Notes: a model not told the origin generated them from the sequence alone. 64,000 bases of DNA from Pseudoflavonifractor sp902362925 (GCA_902362925.1 CABIYL010000003.1); one strand, 5' to 3'; numbered from the stretch's first letter, positions 8,172 through 17,114 are shown. Translations and numbers: made by a program.

Positions 8172-10085
8172 ATGAAAAAGAACAAGGTGCTGCTGCGCCG
8201 TGCCCTCTCCATTCTGCTGTCTCTGATGCTGCTTGCCGCCCCTGCCCTGGCCCTGGACACGGCCCAGGCCGGTGAGCTGCTCCAGAAGTACTACATCGAC
8301 AGCGTCTCCCAGGAAGTGCTCTCCCAGTCCACGGTGGAGGACATGATCTCCGCTCTGGGGGACCCCTATACCCAGTACTTTGACGCTCGGGAGTATGCCG
8401 AGTTCCTGGCCTCCATGTCCGACACCCGGACCGGCGGTGTGGGCGTGACCAGCACCATGACGGACCAGGGCATGGTGGTGGAGGCCGTTGCGGAGGGGAT
8501 GCCTGCGCAGAAGGCGGGCATTCAGCCTGGAGACATCATCGTCGCCCTGGACGGCGTCACGGTTATCGGACAGAGCGCCCAGGCCGCTGCGGAGCGTCTG
8601 CGGGGAGAGCCGGGCACCCAGGTGACCGTCACCGTGCTCCGGAACGGGGAGCGCATGGACTATGTCCTCACCCGTGAGGAGCTTGTGATTCCCACCACCA
8701 CCACCTCGCTGCTGAACGGCCACATCGGCTATATCACCTGCACCACCTTCGGTGAGGAGACCGAGGGGCACTTTGTGGAGGGGATTCAGGCCAATGACGC
8801 TGCTGCGGACCGCTGGATTGTGGACCTGCGGGGCAATGGCGGCGGCAGCGTCAGCGCGGCTGTCCAGGCGGCGGGAGCCTTCGCAGGCCAGGGGAGCCAG
8901 GTCTACCTCCGGGACAAGGCGGGCAGTTACGCCGCCGAGGCCTATGAGGACGGCAAGCTGACCATGGACCCGGTGGTGGTGCTGGTGGACGGCGGTACCG
9001 CCAGTGCCTCCGAGATTTTCGCCTCCGTTATCCGGGATCAGAATGCCGGTCTTGTCATCGGCAGCCGGACCTACGGCAAGGGCGTGGCCCAGATTCTGCT
9101 GGATGAGACCAATTATCCCGGCAGCTTCACCGAGGGAGACGCCCTGAAGGTGACGGCTTACCGCTATTTCTCTCCCAACGGCACCACCGCCGACCGGGTG
9201 GGCGTGATTCCCGACCTGCTGGTGGACGACGCCTATGCCGCCGACGTGGCCTATCTCCTCTCCAGCTCCGCCCCTGCCGGGGATACCTACGGCCAGCTGC
9301 GGGTGGACATGAAGTGGCGCTGGTATGTGGACCTGGAGACCGCAACGTCTGAGACCGGGAAGCCCGCTTTTACGGCTCTGCTGGAGGCGCTGCCTGCCCA
9401 GACGCCTCTCTGGCTGGGCACCGGAGGCACGGACGGCTGGAAGGCGGTCACCGCCAGTGAGCTGGCGGAGCGGTACAGCCTGACGGACTATGCGCCCCGC
9501 ACCTTTACGGACATAGAGGACTCCGACTATGCCGGCGCCATCAACACGCTGGCCACCTACCGGATTGTCTCCGGTTCCGGGGACGGCACCTTCCGACCTC
9601 AGGATACCCTGACCCGGGCGGAGTTCTGCGCCCTGCTGGCCCAGGCCCTTTATGACAGAAGAGAGGGGGACACCGGCTTTGCCGATGTGCCTGCCGACGC
9701 CTGGTATGCTCCTTCCCTCAACGCCCTGACCGCCATGGGGCTCATCAGCGGGTACAGTGACGGACTCTTCCACCCCGACGACCCCATGGACCACCAGCAG
9801 TTCCTCACCATTATGGGGCGGCTGGCGGATTATCTCTCCATGGGCTTCCATGAGGCGGCCAAAACCGAGCACTCCGCCGCTCTGGGGGATTACTGGGCCT
9901 GGGCGGCCTGGTCCCGGGAATCGGTCTGGCTGCTGGACGGAAGCCAGAAAAATATAATGGGACAGCGGCTCAGCATTCTCTGGGATGAGCTGAAGGCCAT
10001 CGATCCCACTGCCCTCACCACCCGGGAGGAGGCCGCCACCATGGTGTACAACCTCTTTGTGGCGGTGGGCCTGCTGACGGTCTGA
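8172..10085 (+). CDS. Secreted S41 (CtpA-like) protease with PDZ and SLH domains
   Basis: 637 residues. A signal peptide (1-28, ending ALA-LD) is followed by a short N-terminal helical part, a PDZ domain at about 95-165 (GVGVTSTM...AGIQPGDIIVALDGV), and the S41 core with the nucleophile motif GGTASASE (Ser278-Ser280 region) and the catalytic lysine in TYGKGVAQ (Lys303). After residue 440 there are two clear SLH repeats (FTDIEDSDYAGAINTL...GDGTFRPQDTLTRAEF and the next one) and a weaker third one, which would bind the protease to the cell wall. Surface-attached processing peptidase; targets unknown. It stands alone with its own terminator. Confidence 0.9.
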   Translation: MKKNKVLLRRALSILLSLMLLAAPALALDTAQAGELLQKYYIDSVSQEVLSQSTVEDMISALGDPYTQYFDAREYAEFLASMSDTRTGGVGVTSTMTDQGMVVEAVAEGMPAQKAGIQPGDIIVALDGVTVIGQSAQAAAERLRGEPGTQVTVTVLRNGERMDYVLTREELVIPTTTTSLLNGHIGYITCTTFGEETEGHFVEGIQANDAAADRWIVDLRGNGGGSVSAAVQAAGAFAGQGSQVYLRDKAGSYAAEAYEDGKLTMDPVVVLVDGGTASASEIFASVIRDQNAGLVIGSRTYGKGVAQILLDETNYPGSFTEGDALKVTAYRYFSPNGTTADRVGVIPDLLVDDAYAADVAYLLSSSAPAGDTYGQLRVDMKWRWYVDLETATSETGKPAFTALLEALPAQTPLWLGTGGTDGWKAVTASELAERYSLTDYAPRTFTDIEDSDYAGAINTLATYRIVSGSGDGTFRPQDTLTRAEFCALLAQALYDRREGDTGFADVPADAWYAPSLNALTAMGLISGYSDGLFHPDDPMDHQQFLTIMGRLADYLSMGFHEAAKTEHSAALGDYWAWAAWSRESVWLLDGSQKNIMGQRLSILWDELKAIDPTALTTREEAATMVYNLFVAVGLLTV

Positions 10086-10097
10086 CCAAGCAAACAG

Positions 10098-10129
10098 ACG
10101 GGGCGGCGGGTATATACCTGCCGCCCCGT
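10098..10129 (+). terminator. Terminator after the S41 protease gene
   Basis: Near-perfect inverted repeat ACGGGGCGGC/GCCGCCCCGT around a TATATA-containing loop; there is little T-run. Confidence 0.65.
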
Positions 10130-10165
10130 GCGTTACAGACAGCAATTCCGGCGGGAGGAATGAAA

Positions 10166-10840
10166 ATGGGATGCATCATTCTGGCCTGTGACTCCCTGCG
10201 GCTGCATGTGGAGGCGGCGCAGGCAAAGATGGGCACCTGCCATGAGGTGCGCCTGTTGGACAGTACGCTCCACGCCCGGCCTGAAAAGATGAATGAGGCG
10301 GTATTTGAGGCCATAGCGGGGCTGCCGCCCCAGGTGGACACGGTGCTGCTGGCCATGGGCCTGTGCGGCGGCTCCGTGTCGGGGAAACCCTTCCCACGGC
10401 GGACGGTCATCCCCAAGGTGGACGACTGCATCACCCTGCTGCTCCACAGGGACCAGACCTGGCATCCGGATTTAAAGGAATGCGGGCATTTTTACCTCAC
10501 AGACACGCTGGACAGCCGCCTGTCCATAGAGAATATGCACCGGCGGCTGCTGGAGGACTACGGCGAGCAGGACGGCATGGAAATTTTCAACATGTGGTTT
10601 GCGAGCTACGAGAGCGTGGACATCATTGATACCGGGGCATATGACTGCCGCTCGGCGGAGTATGTGGAGAAGGCACAGCGGCAGGCGGCGCTGGTAAACT
10701 GCCCCCTCACCTATGTAGACGGCAGCAATCTGCTGCTGGAGAAGCTGGTCTCGGGGCAATGGGACCACCAGTTCATCGTGGCGGAGCAGGGCCAGGTGCT
10801 GGACCAGATGGACTTTTCCACCGGAACAAGCGGAATATGA
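10166..10840 (+). CDS. DUF1638 family protein
   Basis: A 224-residue soluble protein beginning GCIILACDSLRLHVE, with the central LLAMGLCGGSVSG motif and HPDLKECGHFYLTD, all typical of DUF1638. Relatives often sit near corrinoid methyltransferases, but none is visible here. Several conserved Cys/His residues suggest metal or cofactor binding; the function is not established. ATG 10166 is chosen over ATG 10160 because GGAGG ends 7 nt before it and only 1 nt before the other. Confidence 0.75.
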   Translation: MGCIILACDSLRLHVEAAQAKMGTCHEVRLLDSTLHARPEKMNEAVFEAIAGLPPQVDTVLLAMGLCGGSVSGKPFPRRTVIPKVDDCITLLLHRDQTWHPDLKECGHFYLTDTLDSRLSIENMHRRLLEDYGEQDGMEIFNMWFASYESVDIIDTGAYDCRSAEYVEKAQRQAALVNCPLTYVDGSNLLLEKLVSGQWDHQFIVAEQGQVLDQMDFSTGTSGI

Positions 10841-10843
10841 GAG

Positions 10844-10880
10844 AAAAAGCTCCCGCATCCGTGAGGATGCGGGAGCTTTT
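10844..10880. terminator. Bidirectional terminator between DUF1638 gene and ABC operon
   Basis: Inverted repeat AAAAGCTCCCGCATCC / GGATGCGGGAGCTTTT with A/T runs on both sides; it serves the two converging genes. Confidence 0.88.
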
Positions 10881-10895
10881 CGTTTAATTTATCTG

Positions 10896-11690
10896 TCAGG
10901 AGAGCAGCAGCTTGTCGTCTGCCTCATCGGAGCCGGTGGCCTGGCCGAACTTGGCCAGCAGGTCCTCCACAGTGAGGCGCTTTTTCTCCTCGCCGGAGAT
11001 ATCCAGAGCCACACGGCCCTCGTACATCATGATGAGCCGGTTACCGTGGGCGATGGCGTCGCGCATGTTGTGGGTAATCATCAGAGTGGTCAGGTTGTCC
11101 CGCTGGACAATGTGCTCGGTGGCGGTGAGCACCTTGGCGGCGGTCTTGGGGTCCAGGGCGGCGGTGTGCTCGTCCAGCAGGAGGAGCTTGGGCTTGACCA
11201 GGCTGGCCATCAGCAGGGTGAGTGCCTGGCGCTGGCCGCCGGACAGAAGGCCCACCTTGGAGGTGAGCCGGTCCTCCAGGCCCAGGTCCAGAATTTTCAG
11301 CAGCTCCCGGTACTCCTCCCGCTCAGCACGGGTGATGCCGGGCCGGAGGGTGCGCTTCTGACCCCGGCGCTTGGCCAGAGCCAGATTTTCCTCAATCTGC
11401 ATGGTGGCGGCGGTGCCGGTCATGGGGTCCTGGAACACCCGGCCGATGTACTTGGCCCGCTTGTGCTCGGGCAGCCGGGTCACGTCCACACCGTCGATGA
11501 GGATGCTGCCCCGGTCCACCGGCCATACACCGGCCACCGCGTTGAGCAGAGTGGACTTGCCTGCGCCGTTGCCGCCGATGACGGTGACAAAGTCGCCCTC
11601 CTTGAGGGTGAGGGACACACCGTTGAGGGCACGCTTTTCATTGATGGTGCCGGCGTTGAAGGTCTTGTAGATGTTCTGAAGCTCAAGCAT
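10896..11690 (-). CDS. ABC transporter ATP-binding protein (TrpZ-like)
   Basis: 264 residues with Walker A GGNGAGKST, signature LLSGGQRQ and Walker B LLLLDEHTAALD. The Glu-His in Walker B is characteristic of this importer family (TrpXYZ, related to LivF). The start MLELQ at 11690 is preferred over 11699 because GGGAGA lies at a good distance. It overlaps the permease gene by 8 bp and energises uptake of the ligand bound by the lipoprotein encoded at 12736. Confidence 0.88.
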   Translation of the reverse strand: MLELQNIYKTFNAGTINEKRALNGVSLTLKEGDFVTVIGGNGAGKSTLLNAVAGVWPVDRGSILIDGVDVTRLPEHKRAKYIGRVFQDPMTGTAATMQIEENLALAKRRGQKRTLRPGITRAEREEYRELLKILDLGLEDRLTSKVGLLSGGQRQALTLLMASLVKPKLLLLDEHTAALDPKTAAKVLTATEHIVQRDNLTTLMITHNMRDAIAHGNRLIMMYEGRVALDISGEEKKRLTVEDLLAKFGQATGSDEADDKLLLS

Positions 11691-12627
11691 GGGCGGCATC
11701 TCCCTTCTTGCCGGTCTTGGCGAATTTACCCTTCCAGTGGGGGATGGTGAGGAACACAGCCACCACCAGGGCGGTGAGCAGCTTCAGGTCGGTGGTCTCC
11801 AGGCCCAGCCGGAGCACCAGAGTGATGACGATGTAGTAGATGATGGCGCCGATGACAGCGGAGAGCAGCTTGAGGGCGAAGTTGCGGAACACCTTGCCCA
11901 GCAGGACCTCGCCGATGATGACAGCGGCCAGGCCGATGACGATGGCGCCGCGGCCCATGTCCACGGTGGCGCTGCCCTGATACTGGGAGAGGAGGGCACC
12001 GGAGAAGGCCACCAGACCGTTGGACACCACCAGGCCCAGCACCTTGGTCCAGTTGGTGTTGATACCCTGGGCACGGGCCATGTTCTGGTTGGCACCGGTG
12101 GCCCGGAGGGAGGAGCCCAGCTCAGTACCGAAGAACCAGTAGAGCAGGGCGATGACGATGAGCACCAGGGGTACCAGAAGGATAAAGGGGTTCTCCGCTG
12201 TCAGATCCCGGATAAAGCGGGAGGAGAGCATGAGGGGATACTTGTCCACGCTGACCGACAGCGTGGCCTTGGTGGTCAGGCCGGAGCCCACGGCCATGAT
12301 GCGCAGGTTGATGGAGTAGAGGGCCAGCTGGGTGAGGATGCCGGCCAGGATGGCGGGGATGCCGCAGAGGGTGTGGAGCAGGCCGGTGACCAGACCGGCC
12401 AGCATGCCGGCCAGAATGGCGACAATCAGAGCCACCCAGGGGTTCCAGCCCAGGGTGATACCCAGGGCGCACATGGCGCCGCCGGTGGCCAGGGAGCCGT
12501 CCACGGTCAGGTCAGCCACGTCCAGAATCCGGTATGTAATGTATACGCCGATGGCCATAATACCCCATATGAGGCCCTGTCCCAGGGCGCCCGGCATGGA
12601 GTTGAGAAAGGAGAGCAGGAAATCCAT
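11683..12627 (-). CDS. ABC transporter permease (TrpY-like, COG4120)
   Basis: A 314-residue permease with about eight helices. The N-terminus GQGLIWGIMAIGVYITYRIL and the following DLTVDGSLATGGA are typical of the TrpY / LivH-like family. Its gene lies between the binding protein and ATPase genes of the same importer. The hairpin at 12681-12706 precedes it and may lower its expression compared with the binding protein. Confidence 0.88.
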   Translation of the reverse strand: MDFLLSFLNSMPGALGQGLIWGIMAIGVYITYRILDVADLTVDGSLATGGAMCALGITLGWNPWVALIVAILAGMLAGLVTGLLHTLCGIPAILAGILTQLALYSINLRIMAVGSGLTTKATLSVSVDKYPLMLSSRFIRDLTAENPFILLVPLVLIVIALLYWFFGTELGSSLRATGANQNMARAQGINTNWTKVLGLVVSNGLVAFSGALLSQYQGSATVDMGRGAIVIGLAAVIIGEVLLGKVFRNFALKLLSAVIGAIIYYIVITLVLRLGLETTDLKLLTALVVAVFLTIPHWKGKFAKTGKKGDAAHA

Positions 12628-12680
12628 CTCGGTTCCTCCTAATAACTAGAAATTTGATGAGCGGGGAGAAGTACACAGCA

Positions 12681-12706
12681 GCGGGAGCGGAGGTATCCGC
12701 TCCCGC
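12681..12706 (-). terminator. Intra-operon hairpin between trpX-like and trpY-like genes
   Basis: An 11-bp stem GCGGGAGCGGA/TCCGCTCCCGC lies in the 108-bp gap and lacks a T-run. It probably stabilises the upstream message or causes partial termination, favouring the binding protein. Confidence 0.6.
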
Positions 12707-12735
12707 CGCCTGACGGTCATGGATGAGCTTCTGAT

Positions 12736-13761
12736 TCAGGCGATAGGCTCATAGCCCTCGGGCGGGGTGATGCCCAGAGCCTGGCAGTTGGCCTCGTTGT
12801 ACATCTTGGTGAGGGTGGTGTCGTAGGCGATGGCCATGTCGGACGCATTTTCCTCGCCGGTGAGAATCTTCACGGCCATCTCGCCGGTAATCTGCCCCAG
12901 CTCATAGTAGTCGATGGACAGGGTGGCCACGCCGCAGCCGGAGCAGATGCCGGATTCGCCGGCGATGACGGGCACTCCGGCAGGGATGACCACGTTGGCA
13001 ATGGTCTCGGCGTTGTTGGCGGCAGTATTGTCGGTGGGGATGTAGATGACATCGGAGTTGTCGCAGGCGGTCTGGGTGACGGAGGACAGGTCGTTCACAT
13101 CAGTGAAGGCGTACTGGGCACAGGTGTAGCCCTTCTCCTCCAGATAGCCCTGGATGGTCTCCACCTGGAAGATGGAGTTGGGCTCGGCGGAGCAGTAGAC
13201 CAGGCCCACGTTGGGATACTCAGCGGCGGGGAAGAGCTCCTCCAGCAGGTCGGCCTGCTGGTCCAGAGGCGCCAGGTCGGAGGTGCCGGAGATGTTGCCG
13301 CCCAGCACGCCGTCCTCGGTGGAATCCAGGTCCAGGGCGATGCCGTAGTTGGTGACGGCGGTGCCCAGTACGGGCACGGTGTCGGTGGCGGAGGCGGCGG
13401 CCTGGAGGGAAGCGGTGGCGTTGGCCAGAATCAGGTCCACATTATCTGCCAGGAAGCCGTCGATGATGGTGGCACAGTTGTTGCTCTCGCCGCCGGCGTT
13501 GCCCTCTTTGAACTCCACGGCATCACCCAGAGCGGCGGTGATGGCGTCCTTAAAGCCCTGCGTGGCAGCGTCCAGAGCGTCGTGGGGCGCCAGCTGGCAG
13601 ATACCTACCACATAAGATTCCTTCTCAGCGGGCTGGGAGGCAGAGGGATTGGCGGAAGTCTGGGAATTGCCGCCGGTGTTGCCGCCCACGGTGCAGGCGG
13701 TCAGGGAGAGGGTCATGGCGGCGGCCATGGCAAGAGCGGTCAGCTTAGACGATGTTTTCAT
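12736..13761 (-). CDS. ABC transporter substrate-binding lipoprotein (TrpX-like)
   Basis: 341 residues. The signal peptide ends in LSLTAC, a lipobox, followed by a Gly/Ser/Asn-rich linker. The body matches the ABC_sub_bind family (VGICQLAPHDALDAATQGF, then two lobes), which includes the tryptophan-binding TrpX of streptococci. The ligand is probably an aromatic amino acid or related compound. No T-box is visible upstream, so tryptophan is not assured. ATG 13761 lies 5 nt after GGAGG. Confidence 0.87.
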   Translation of the reverse strand: MKTSSKLTALAMAAAMTLSLTACTVGGNTGGNSQTSANPSASQPAEKESYVVGICQLAPHDALDAATQGFKDAITAALGDAVEFKEGNAGGESNNCATIIDGFLADNVDLILANATASLQAAASATDTVPVLGTAVTNYGIALDLDSTEDGVLGGNISGTSDLAPLDQQADLLEELFPAAEYPNVGLVYCSAEPNSIFQVETIQGYLEEKGYTCAQYAFTDVNDLSSVTQTACDNSDVIYIPTDNTAANNAETIANVVIPAGVPVIAGESGICSGCGVATLSIDYYELGQITGEMAVKILTGEENASDMAIAYDTTLTKMYNEANCQALGITPPEGYEPIA

Positions 13762-13849
13762 GGTATCCTCCTCCAAAACGATGCTTTAGTGCTTTTAGGT
13801 GTTAAAGAAGCCGGGTGTAAAAAAAAGCCTTCCGGCTGTTGTTGCGTTT

Positions 13850-13878
13850 ATTATAATGAGGGCGACAGGAATTGTCAA
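13850..13878 (-). promoter_or_regulatory. Perfect sigma-70 type promoter for the TrpXYZ-like operon
   Basis: On the minus strand: TTGACA (13873-13878), 17-bp spacer, TATAAT (13850-13855), both boxes exact. The start codon is about 85 bp downstream; a short GGAAGGC-type hairpin followed by T's lies in the leader near 13820-13835. Confidence 0.9.
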
Positions 13879-13983
13879 TCCTTAATTTTTGGAAAGCGGA
13901 TGGTTGTTCACGGCTTTTTCATGGACTTTTTCGGATGCATGTGATATTATCTAACGGAATCTATCTCGTGTGGAGGCATTGCA

Positions 13984-14706
13984 TTGAGAATTGATGTACT
14001 GGGCGTCGGAATTGATAATCTGACGCTGGATGAGGCCGTTGAGCGGGGGGCCGGGCTGGCCGCTGGAGAGAAATTCTCCTACGCGGTGACCCCCAACCCG
14101 GAGTTTCTGCTGCAGGCCAAGAAGAATGAGAAGTTTCGCACAGTGCTCAACGAGGCGGATCTGGTACTGGCCGACGGTATCGGCGTGGTAAAGGCGGCGT
14201 CCATCCTGGGACGGCCGCTGAAGGACAAGGTACCCGGCATTGACTTCGCCTCTGGCCTGCTGGGCCGGATAGCCCAGTCCGGGGAGCGGCTGTTCCTGCT
14301 GGGCGCCAAGCCCGGCATTGCTGAGACCGCCGCGGCCAATCTGCAGAAGCAGTATCCCGGTCTGATGGTGTGCGGCACCCATGACGGCTACTTCCAGGAC
14401 CCCAGGCCGGTGATCCGGGCCATCCAGGAGTCCCACGCCGATGTGGTCTTTGTCTGCCTGGGCGCCCCCAAGCAGGAGCTGTGGATGGCCGAGTACGGTC
14501 CATCCACCGGCGCACGGTTTATGATAGGCCTGGGTGGCTCTCTGGACGTGTTCGCCGGCGCTGTGGAGCGGGCCCCGGAGAAGTGGCAGAAGATGGGTAT
14601 GGAGTGGCTCTACCGGCTGCTCAAGGAGCCCAAGCGCATTGGCCGGATGGCCAAGCTGCCCCTGGTACTGGTGGACGCCGCCGGCGCCCGGCTGCGCGGA
14701 AAGTGA
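13984..14706 (+). CDS. WecG/TagA/CpsF family glycosyltransferase
   Basis: 240 residues of the GT26 family, which adds N-acetylmannosamine-type sugars to lipid-linked intermediates in teichoic acid or capsule synthesis. Family motifs seen are VTPNPEFLLQA, LADGIGVV, LFLLGAKPG, FVCLGAPKQE and IGLGGSLDVFAG. The TTG start is 7 nt after GTGGAGG. It heads a cluster with tmk, separated by 9 bp. Other wall-polymer genes are not near. Confidence 0.9.
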   Translation: MRIDVLGVGIDNLTLDEAVERGAGLAAGEKFSYAVTPNPEFLLQAKKNEKFRTVLNEADLVLADGIGVVKAASILGRPLKDKVPGIDFASGLLGRIAQSGERLFLLGAKPGIAETAAANLQKQYPGLMVCGTHDGYFQDPRPVIRAIQESHADVVFVCLGAPKQELWMAEYGPSTGARFMIGLGGSLDVFAGAVERAPEKWQKMGMEWLYRLLKEPKRIGRMAKLPLVLVDAAGARLRGK

Positions 14707-14715
14707 GGCAGGCGG

Positions 14716-15390
14716 ATGTCAGGTAAGCTGATTGTATTTGAAGGGACCGACGGTTCGGGCAAGTCCACCCAGTTCGCCAAGCTGTGCGAGCGGCTGGAGC
14801 AGGAGGGAACCGCCTTCCGGCGGCTCATCTTCCCCCAGTACAAGGAGCCGTCCTCCGCGCTGCTGCGGATGTACCTGAACGGGGAGTTCGGCACCCATCC
14901 CGACGATGTGAACCCCTACGCCGCGTCCACCTTCTACGCGGTGGACCGGTACGCCGCCTGGAAAAAGGACTGGGGCAGCTATTATCAGAACGGCGGCCTG
15001 GTTCTGTCCGACCGGTATACCACATCCAACGCGGTACACCAGACCTGCAAGCTGCCCGAGGCGGAGTGGGAGAATTTCATCCGCTGGCTCTTTGACTTTG
15101 AGTGCGGCAAGCTGGGGCTGCCCGCCCCTGATCTGGTGATTTACCTGGACATGCCCACCGATAAGGCGGTGGAGATGCTCCGCGCCCGGGAGAAGGCCAC
15201 CCACACCAAGGGGGACATCCACGAGGTGGACACGGAGTATCTGGCCAAATGCCGCCGTACCGCACTGGCTGCCGCCGGGCTGCTGGGCTGGCAGCGGGTT
15301 TCCTGCGTGGACGGCACAGGCGTCGTCCGGTCCATTGAGGATATCCACCGGGAAATCTGGGATATCATAACCGGTCAGGGCCTGCTCTGA
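14716..15390 (+). CDS. tmk: Thymidylate kinase
   Basis: A 224-residue dTMP kinase that makes dTDP for DNA synthesis. P-loop EGTDGSGKST at residues 9-18, the DR motif in LVLSDRYTTSN, and the acidic dTMP-binding region are present. It is slightly longer than classical Tmk and reads like the divergent clostridial version (LIFPQYKEPSSALLRMYLNG). It is probably cotranscribed with the tagA-like gene. Confidence 0.9.
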   Translation: MSGKLIVFEGTDGSGKSTQFAKLCERLEQEGTAFRRLIFPQYKEPSSALLRMYLNGEFGTHPDDVNPYAASTFYAVDRYAAWKKDWGSYYQNGGLVLSDRYTTSNAVHQTCKLPEAEWENFIRWLFDFECGKLGLPAPDLVIYLDMPTDKAVEMLRAREKATHTKGDIHEVDTEYLAKCRRTALAAAGLLGWQRVSCVDGTGVVRSIEDIHREIWDIITGQGLL

Positions 15391-15469
15391 CCGGGAAAAC
15401 GGGAATGGAAAACCACTGGTCAATACACCGGGGCGGCTGCGTCCCGTAAAAAAACAGGAGGAAATGAAC

Positions 15470-16018
15470 ATGATCTATATTCTGCTGGGCAACGGCTTTG
15501 AAGAGGCTGAGGCACTGGTTCCCCTGGATCTGCTCCGTCGGGCCGGCGCTCAGGTGAAGCTGGTGGGCCTGGACGGTCTGGAGGTCACAGGCAGCCACGG
15601 TGTCACCGTGAAGGCTGACATCACCATGGACGAGGCCCACGACCCCGAGGATATGGAGATGCTGGTACTGCCCGGCGGTCTGGGCGGTGTGGAGGCCATC
15701 CAGAAGAACCTGTTCGCCCTGGCCCTGATCCAGAAGGCCTATGACCGGGGCTGCTGGCTGTGCGCCATCTGCGCCGCTCCCACTGTCCTGGCCCGGGCGG
15801 GCTGCCTGGATCGCCGTAAGGCGGTGTGCTACCCCGGCATGGAGGACGAGATGGGCTCCGCCGTGGTGCAGAAGGGCGCCCAGGTGGTGACCGACGGCCG
15901 CATCATCACCGGCGAGGCGGCCGGTTCCGCCTTTGAGTTCGGCCTGCGCCTGGTGGAGGCGGCCTGCGGCCGTGAGGCCATGGAGCGGGTGCGCAATGCC
16001 GTCCACTTCCATCACTGA
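15470..16018 (+). CDS. DJ-1/PfpI family protein
   Basis: A 182-residue single-domain protein of the DJ-1/ThiJ family. It has the early glutamate loop (FEEAEAL), the LVLPGG turn and the nucleophile-elbow cysteine in CAICAAPTVLA (Cys101). Members act as glyoxalase-like deglycases or redox-responsive chaperones. The ATG at 15470 is 8 nt after GGAGG. Its end overlaps the cyclo-ligase gene by 23 bp. Confidence 0.9.
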   Translation: MIYILLGNGFEEAEALVPLDLLRRAGAQVKLVGLDGLEVTGSHGVTVKADITMDEAHDPEDMEMLVLPGGLGGVEAIQKNLFALALIQKAYDRGCWLCAICAAPTVLARAGCLDRRKAVCYPGMEDEMGSAVVQKGAQVVTDGRIITGEAAGSAFEFGLRLVEAACGREAMERVRNAVHFHH

Positions 16019-16556
16019 GGAAAAAGCGGCCCTGCGCCGGGCGGTGCGCGCCCGGCTGTCCGCAATGTCCCCGGAGGAGCGGGAGGAGAGCGACGGAATT
16101 CTGTTCCGCCGCTTTCTGGCGCTGCCCGGAGTAGCGGCGGCGGACAGGGTCCTGCTGTTTTACGGCATGGGCGCCGAGCCGGACACGGCCAGATTGATTC
16201 CTGCGCTTCTGGACATGGGAAAGCAGGTCCTGCTGCCCCGCTGTCTGCCCGGTCACGGGCTGGAGGCCCGCCGGGTGACGGAGAAGAGCGTCCTCATCCG
16301 CCACCGGTACGGCATGCTGGAGCCGGGGGAGGACTGCCCTGTGGTTCCCCGGGAAGAGATTGAACTCATCCTGGTGCCCGGACTGTGTTTTGACCGTCTG
16401 GGTTATCGGCTGGGTCAGGGCGGGGGATACTATGACCGCTACCTGGCCGGATACCGGGGGACCACGGTGGGCCTGTGCCGCCGGGAGGTGCTGCAGGAGC
16501 ATGTCCCCCGTGAGGCGCACGACAGCCGGGTGGAGCTGCTGGTGACCGACGAATAG
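15996..16556 (+). CDS. 5-formyltetrahydrofolate cyclo-ligase
   Basis: A 186-residue 5-FTHF cyclo-ligase (MTHFS), which turns 5-formyl-THF into methenyl-THF using ATP. Evidence is the C-terminal motif VPGLCFDRLGYRLGQGGGYYD, where the Gly-rich GQGGGYYDRY loop binds nucleotide, and the N-terminal EEKAALRRAVRARL. The start at ATG 15996 overlaps the previous gene. It ends in TAG, evidence that the host reads TAG as stop. Confidence 0.92.
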   Translation: MPSTSITEEKAALRRAVRARLSAMSPEEREESDGILFRRFLALPGVAAADRVLLFYGMGAEPDTARLIPALLDMGKQVLLPRCLPGHGLEARRVTEKSVLIRHRYGMLEPGEDCPVVPREEIELILVPGLCFDRLGYRLGQGGGYYDRYLAGYRGTTVGLCRREVLQEHVPREAHDSRVELLVTDE

Positions 16557-16579
16557 CCTGTCCCGGTATGGAATGGGAA

Positions 16580-16788
16580 AAGCGGGCCCCGAAGGGCCCG
16601 CCTGAGACTGTCGATAAACTCTGAGGCTTAGATTTCGGAGGGAAAGATAGTGTGAAAGAAAACCGTCAGGGTTGTCTTTCGCGTGCAATCGAACCACTTT
16701 TTCAACCTTTTTAAAGGTTGAAAAAGTGCAGCAGCCTGTCGAAAAGACTTTTTCGACAGGCTGAAGCGGGCCCCGAAGGGCCCGCCTG
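16580..16788. repeat. Duplicated terminator (16580-16604 and 16764-16788) around a 159-bp hairpin-rich insert
   Basis: The two 25-bp copies are identical and each contains the stem GCGGGCCC/GGGCCCGC. The insert holds two long perfect hairpins: CACTTTTTCAACC/GGTTGAAAAAGTG (16690-16727 region) and AGCCTGTCGAAAA / TTTTCGACAGGCT (16733-16763 region). The first copy closes the cyclo-ligase gene; the second lies next to the stop of the small Cys-rich gene on the other strand. Confidence 0.85.
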
Positions 16789-16803
16789 TACCGCCGCTCT
16801 GGC

Positions 16804-16971
16804 TCAGCAGCAGCCGCAGCCGTCGTTGCAGCCGCAGTTGTTGTTGCAGCCGCAATTGCCGCCGCAGGAGCTGCCGCCCCAGCTGCCGCCGCAGCAGCAG
16901 CACAGAAGGATGATGATCAGAATGATCCAGAGACAGCTGTTGTTGCCCATACCGTTGTTACCACAGCACAT
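16804..16971 (-). CDS. Small cysteine-rich, membrane-type protein (55 residues)
   Basis: ATG at 16971, 8 nt after a GAGGTGA ribosome site, to TGA at 16804. The protein has 15 cysteines in 55 residues. Layout: a short polar N-terminus with an early Cys pair (MCCGNNG), a hydrophobic helix (CLWIILIIILLCCCC, about 13-27), then a Gly/Asn/Cys tail of CGGNCGC and CGCNDGCGCC repeats. It resembles in plan the tiny YjcZ-like and spore-coat-associated proteins of Firmicutes, but no family is claimed. No radical-SAM or maturation enzyme lies nearby. The composition, start and site support a real gene. Confidence 0.7.
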   Translation of the reverse strand: MCCGNNGMGNNSCLWIILIIILLCCCCGGSWGGSSCGGNCGCNNNCGCNDGCGCC

Positions 16972-17114
16972 GTAAACATTCACCTCACATTATATTGAGG
17001 AACCGGGGGCTCAGGCCGCCGTTCCCTTCACGACCCATACTATGTGGGGGCATGATCTGTGGTGACAGGAGGACATTTAGTTTTTTTCTTTTGCAATGGA
17101 TAGGAGTTGAAGCA

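Noticed and set aside
10098..10129. Hairpin as part of a riboswitch for the DUF1638 gene
   Set aside because: A single simple stem directly after the S41 gene; nothing else structured before the start codon.
13762..13983. Possible T-box leader upstream of the TrpXYZ-like operon
   Set aside because: The leader after the perfect promoter is only about 85 bp, with no T-box consensus or specifier stem.
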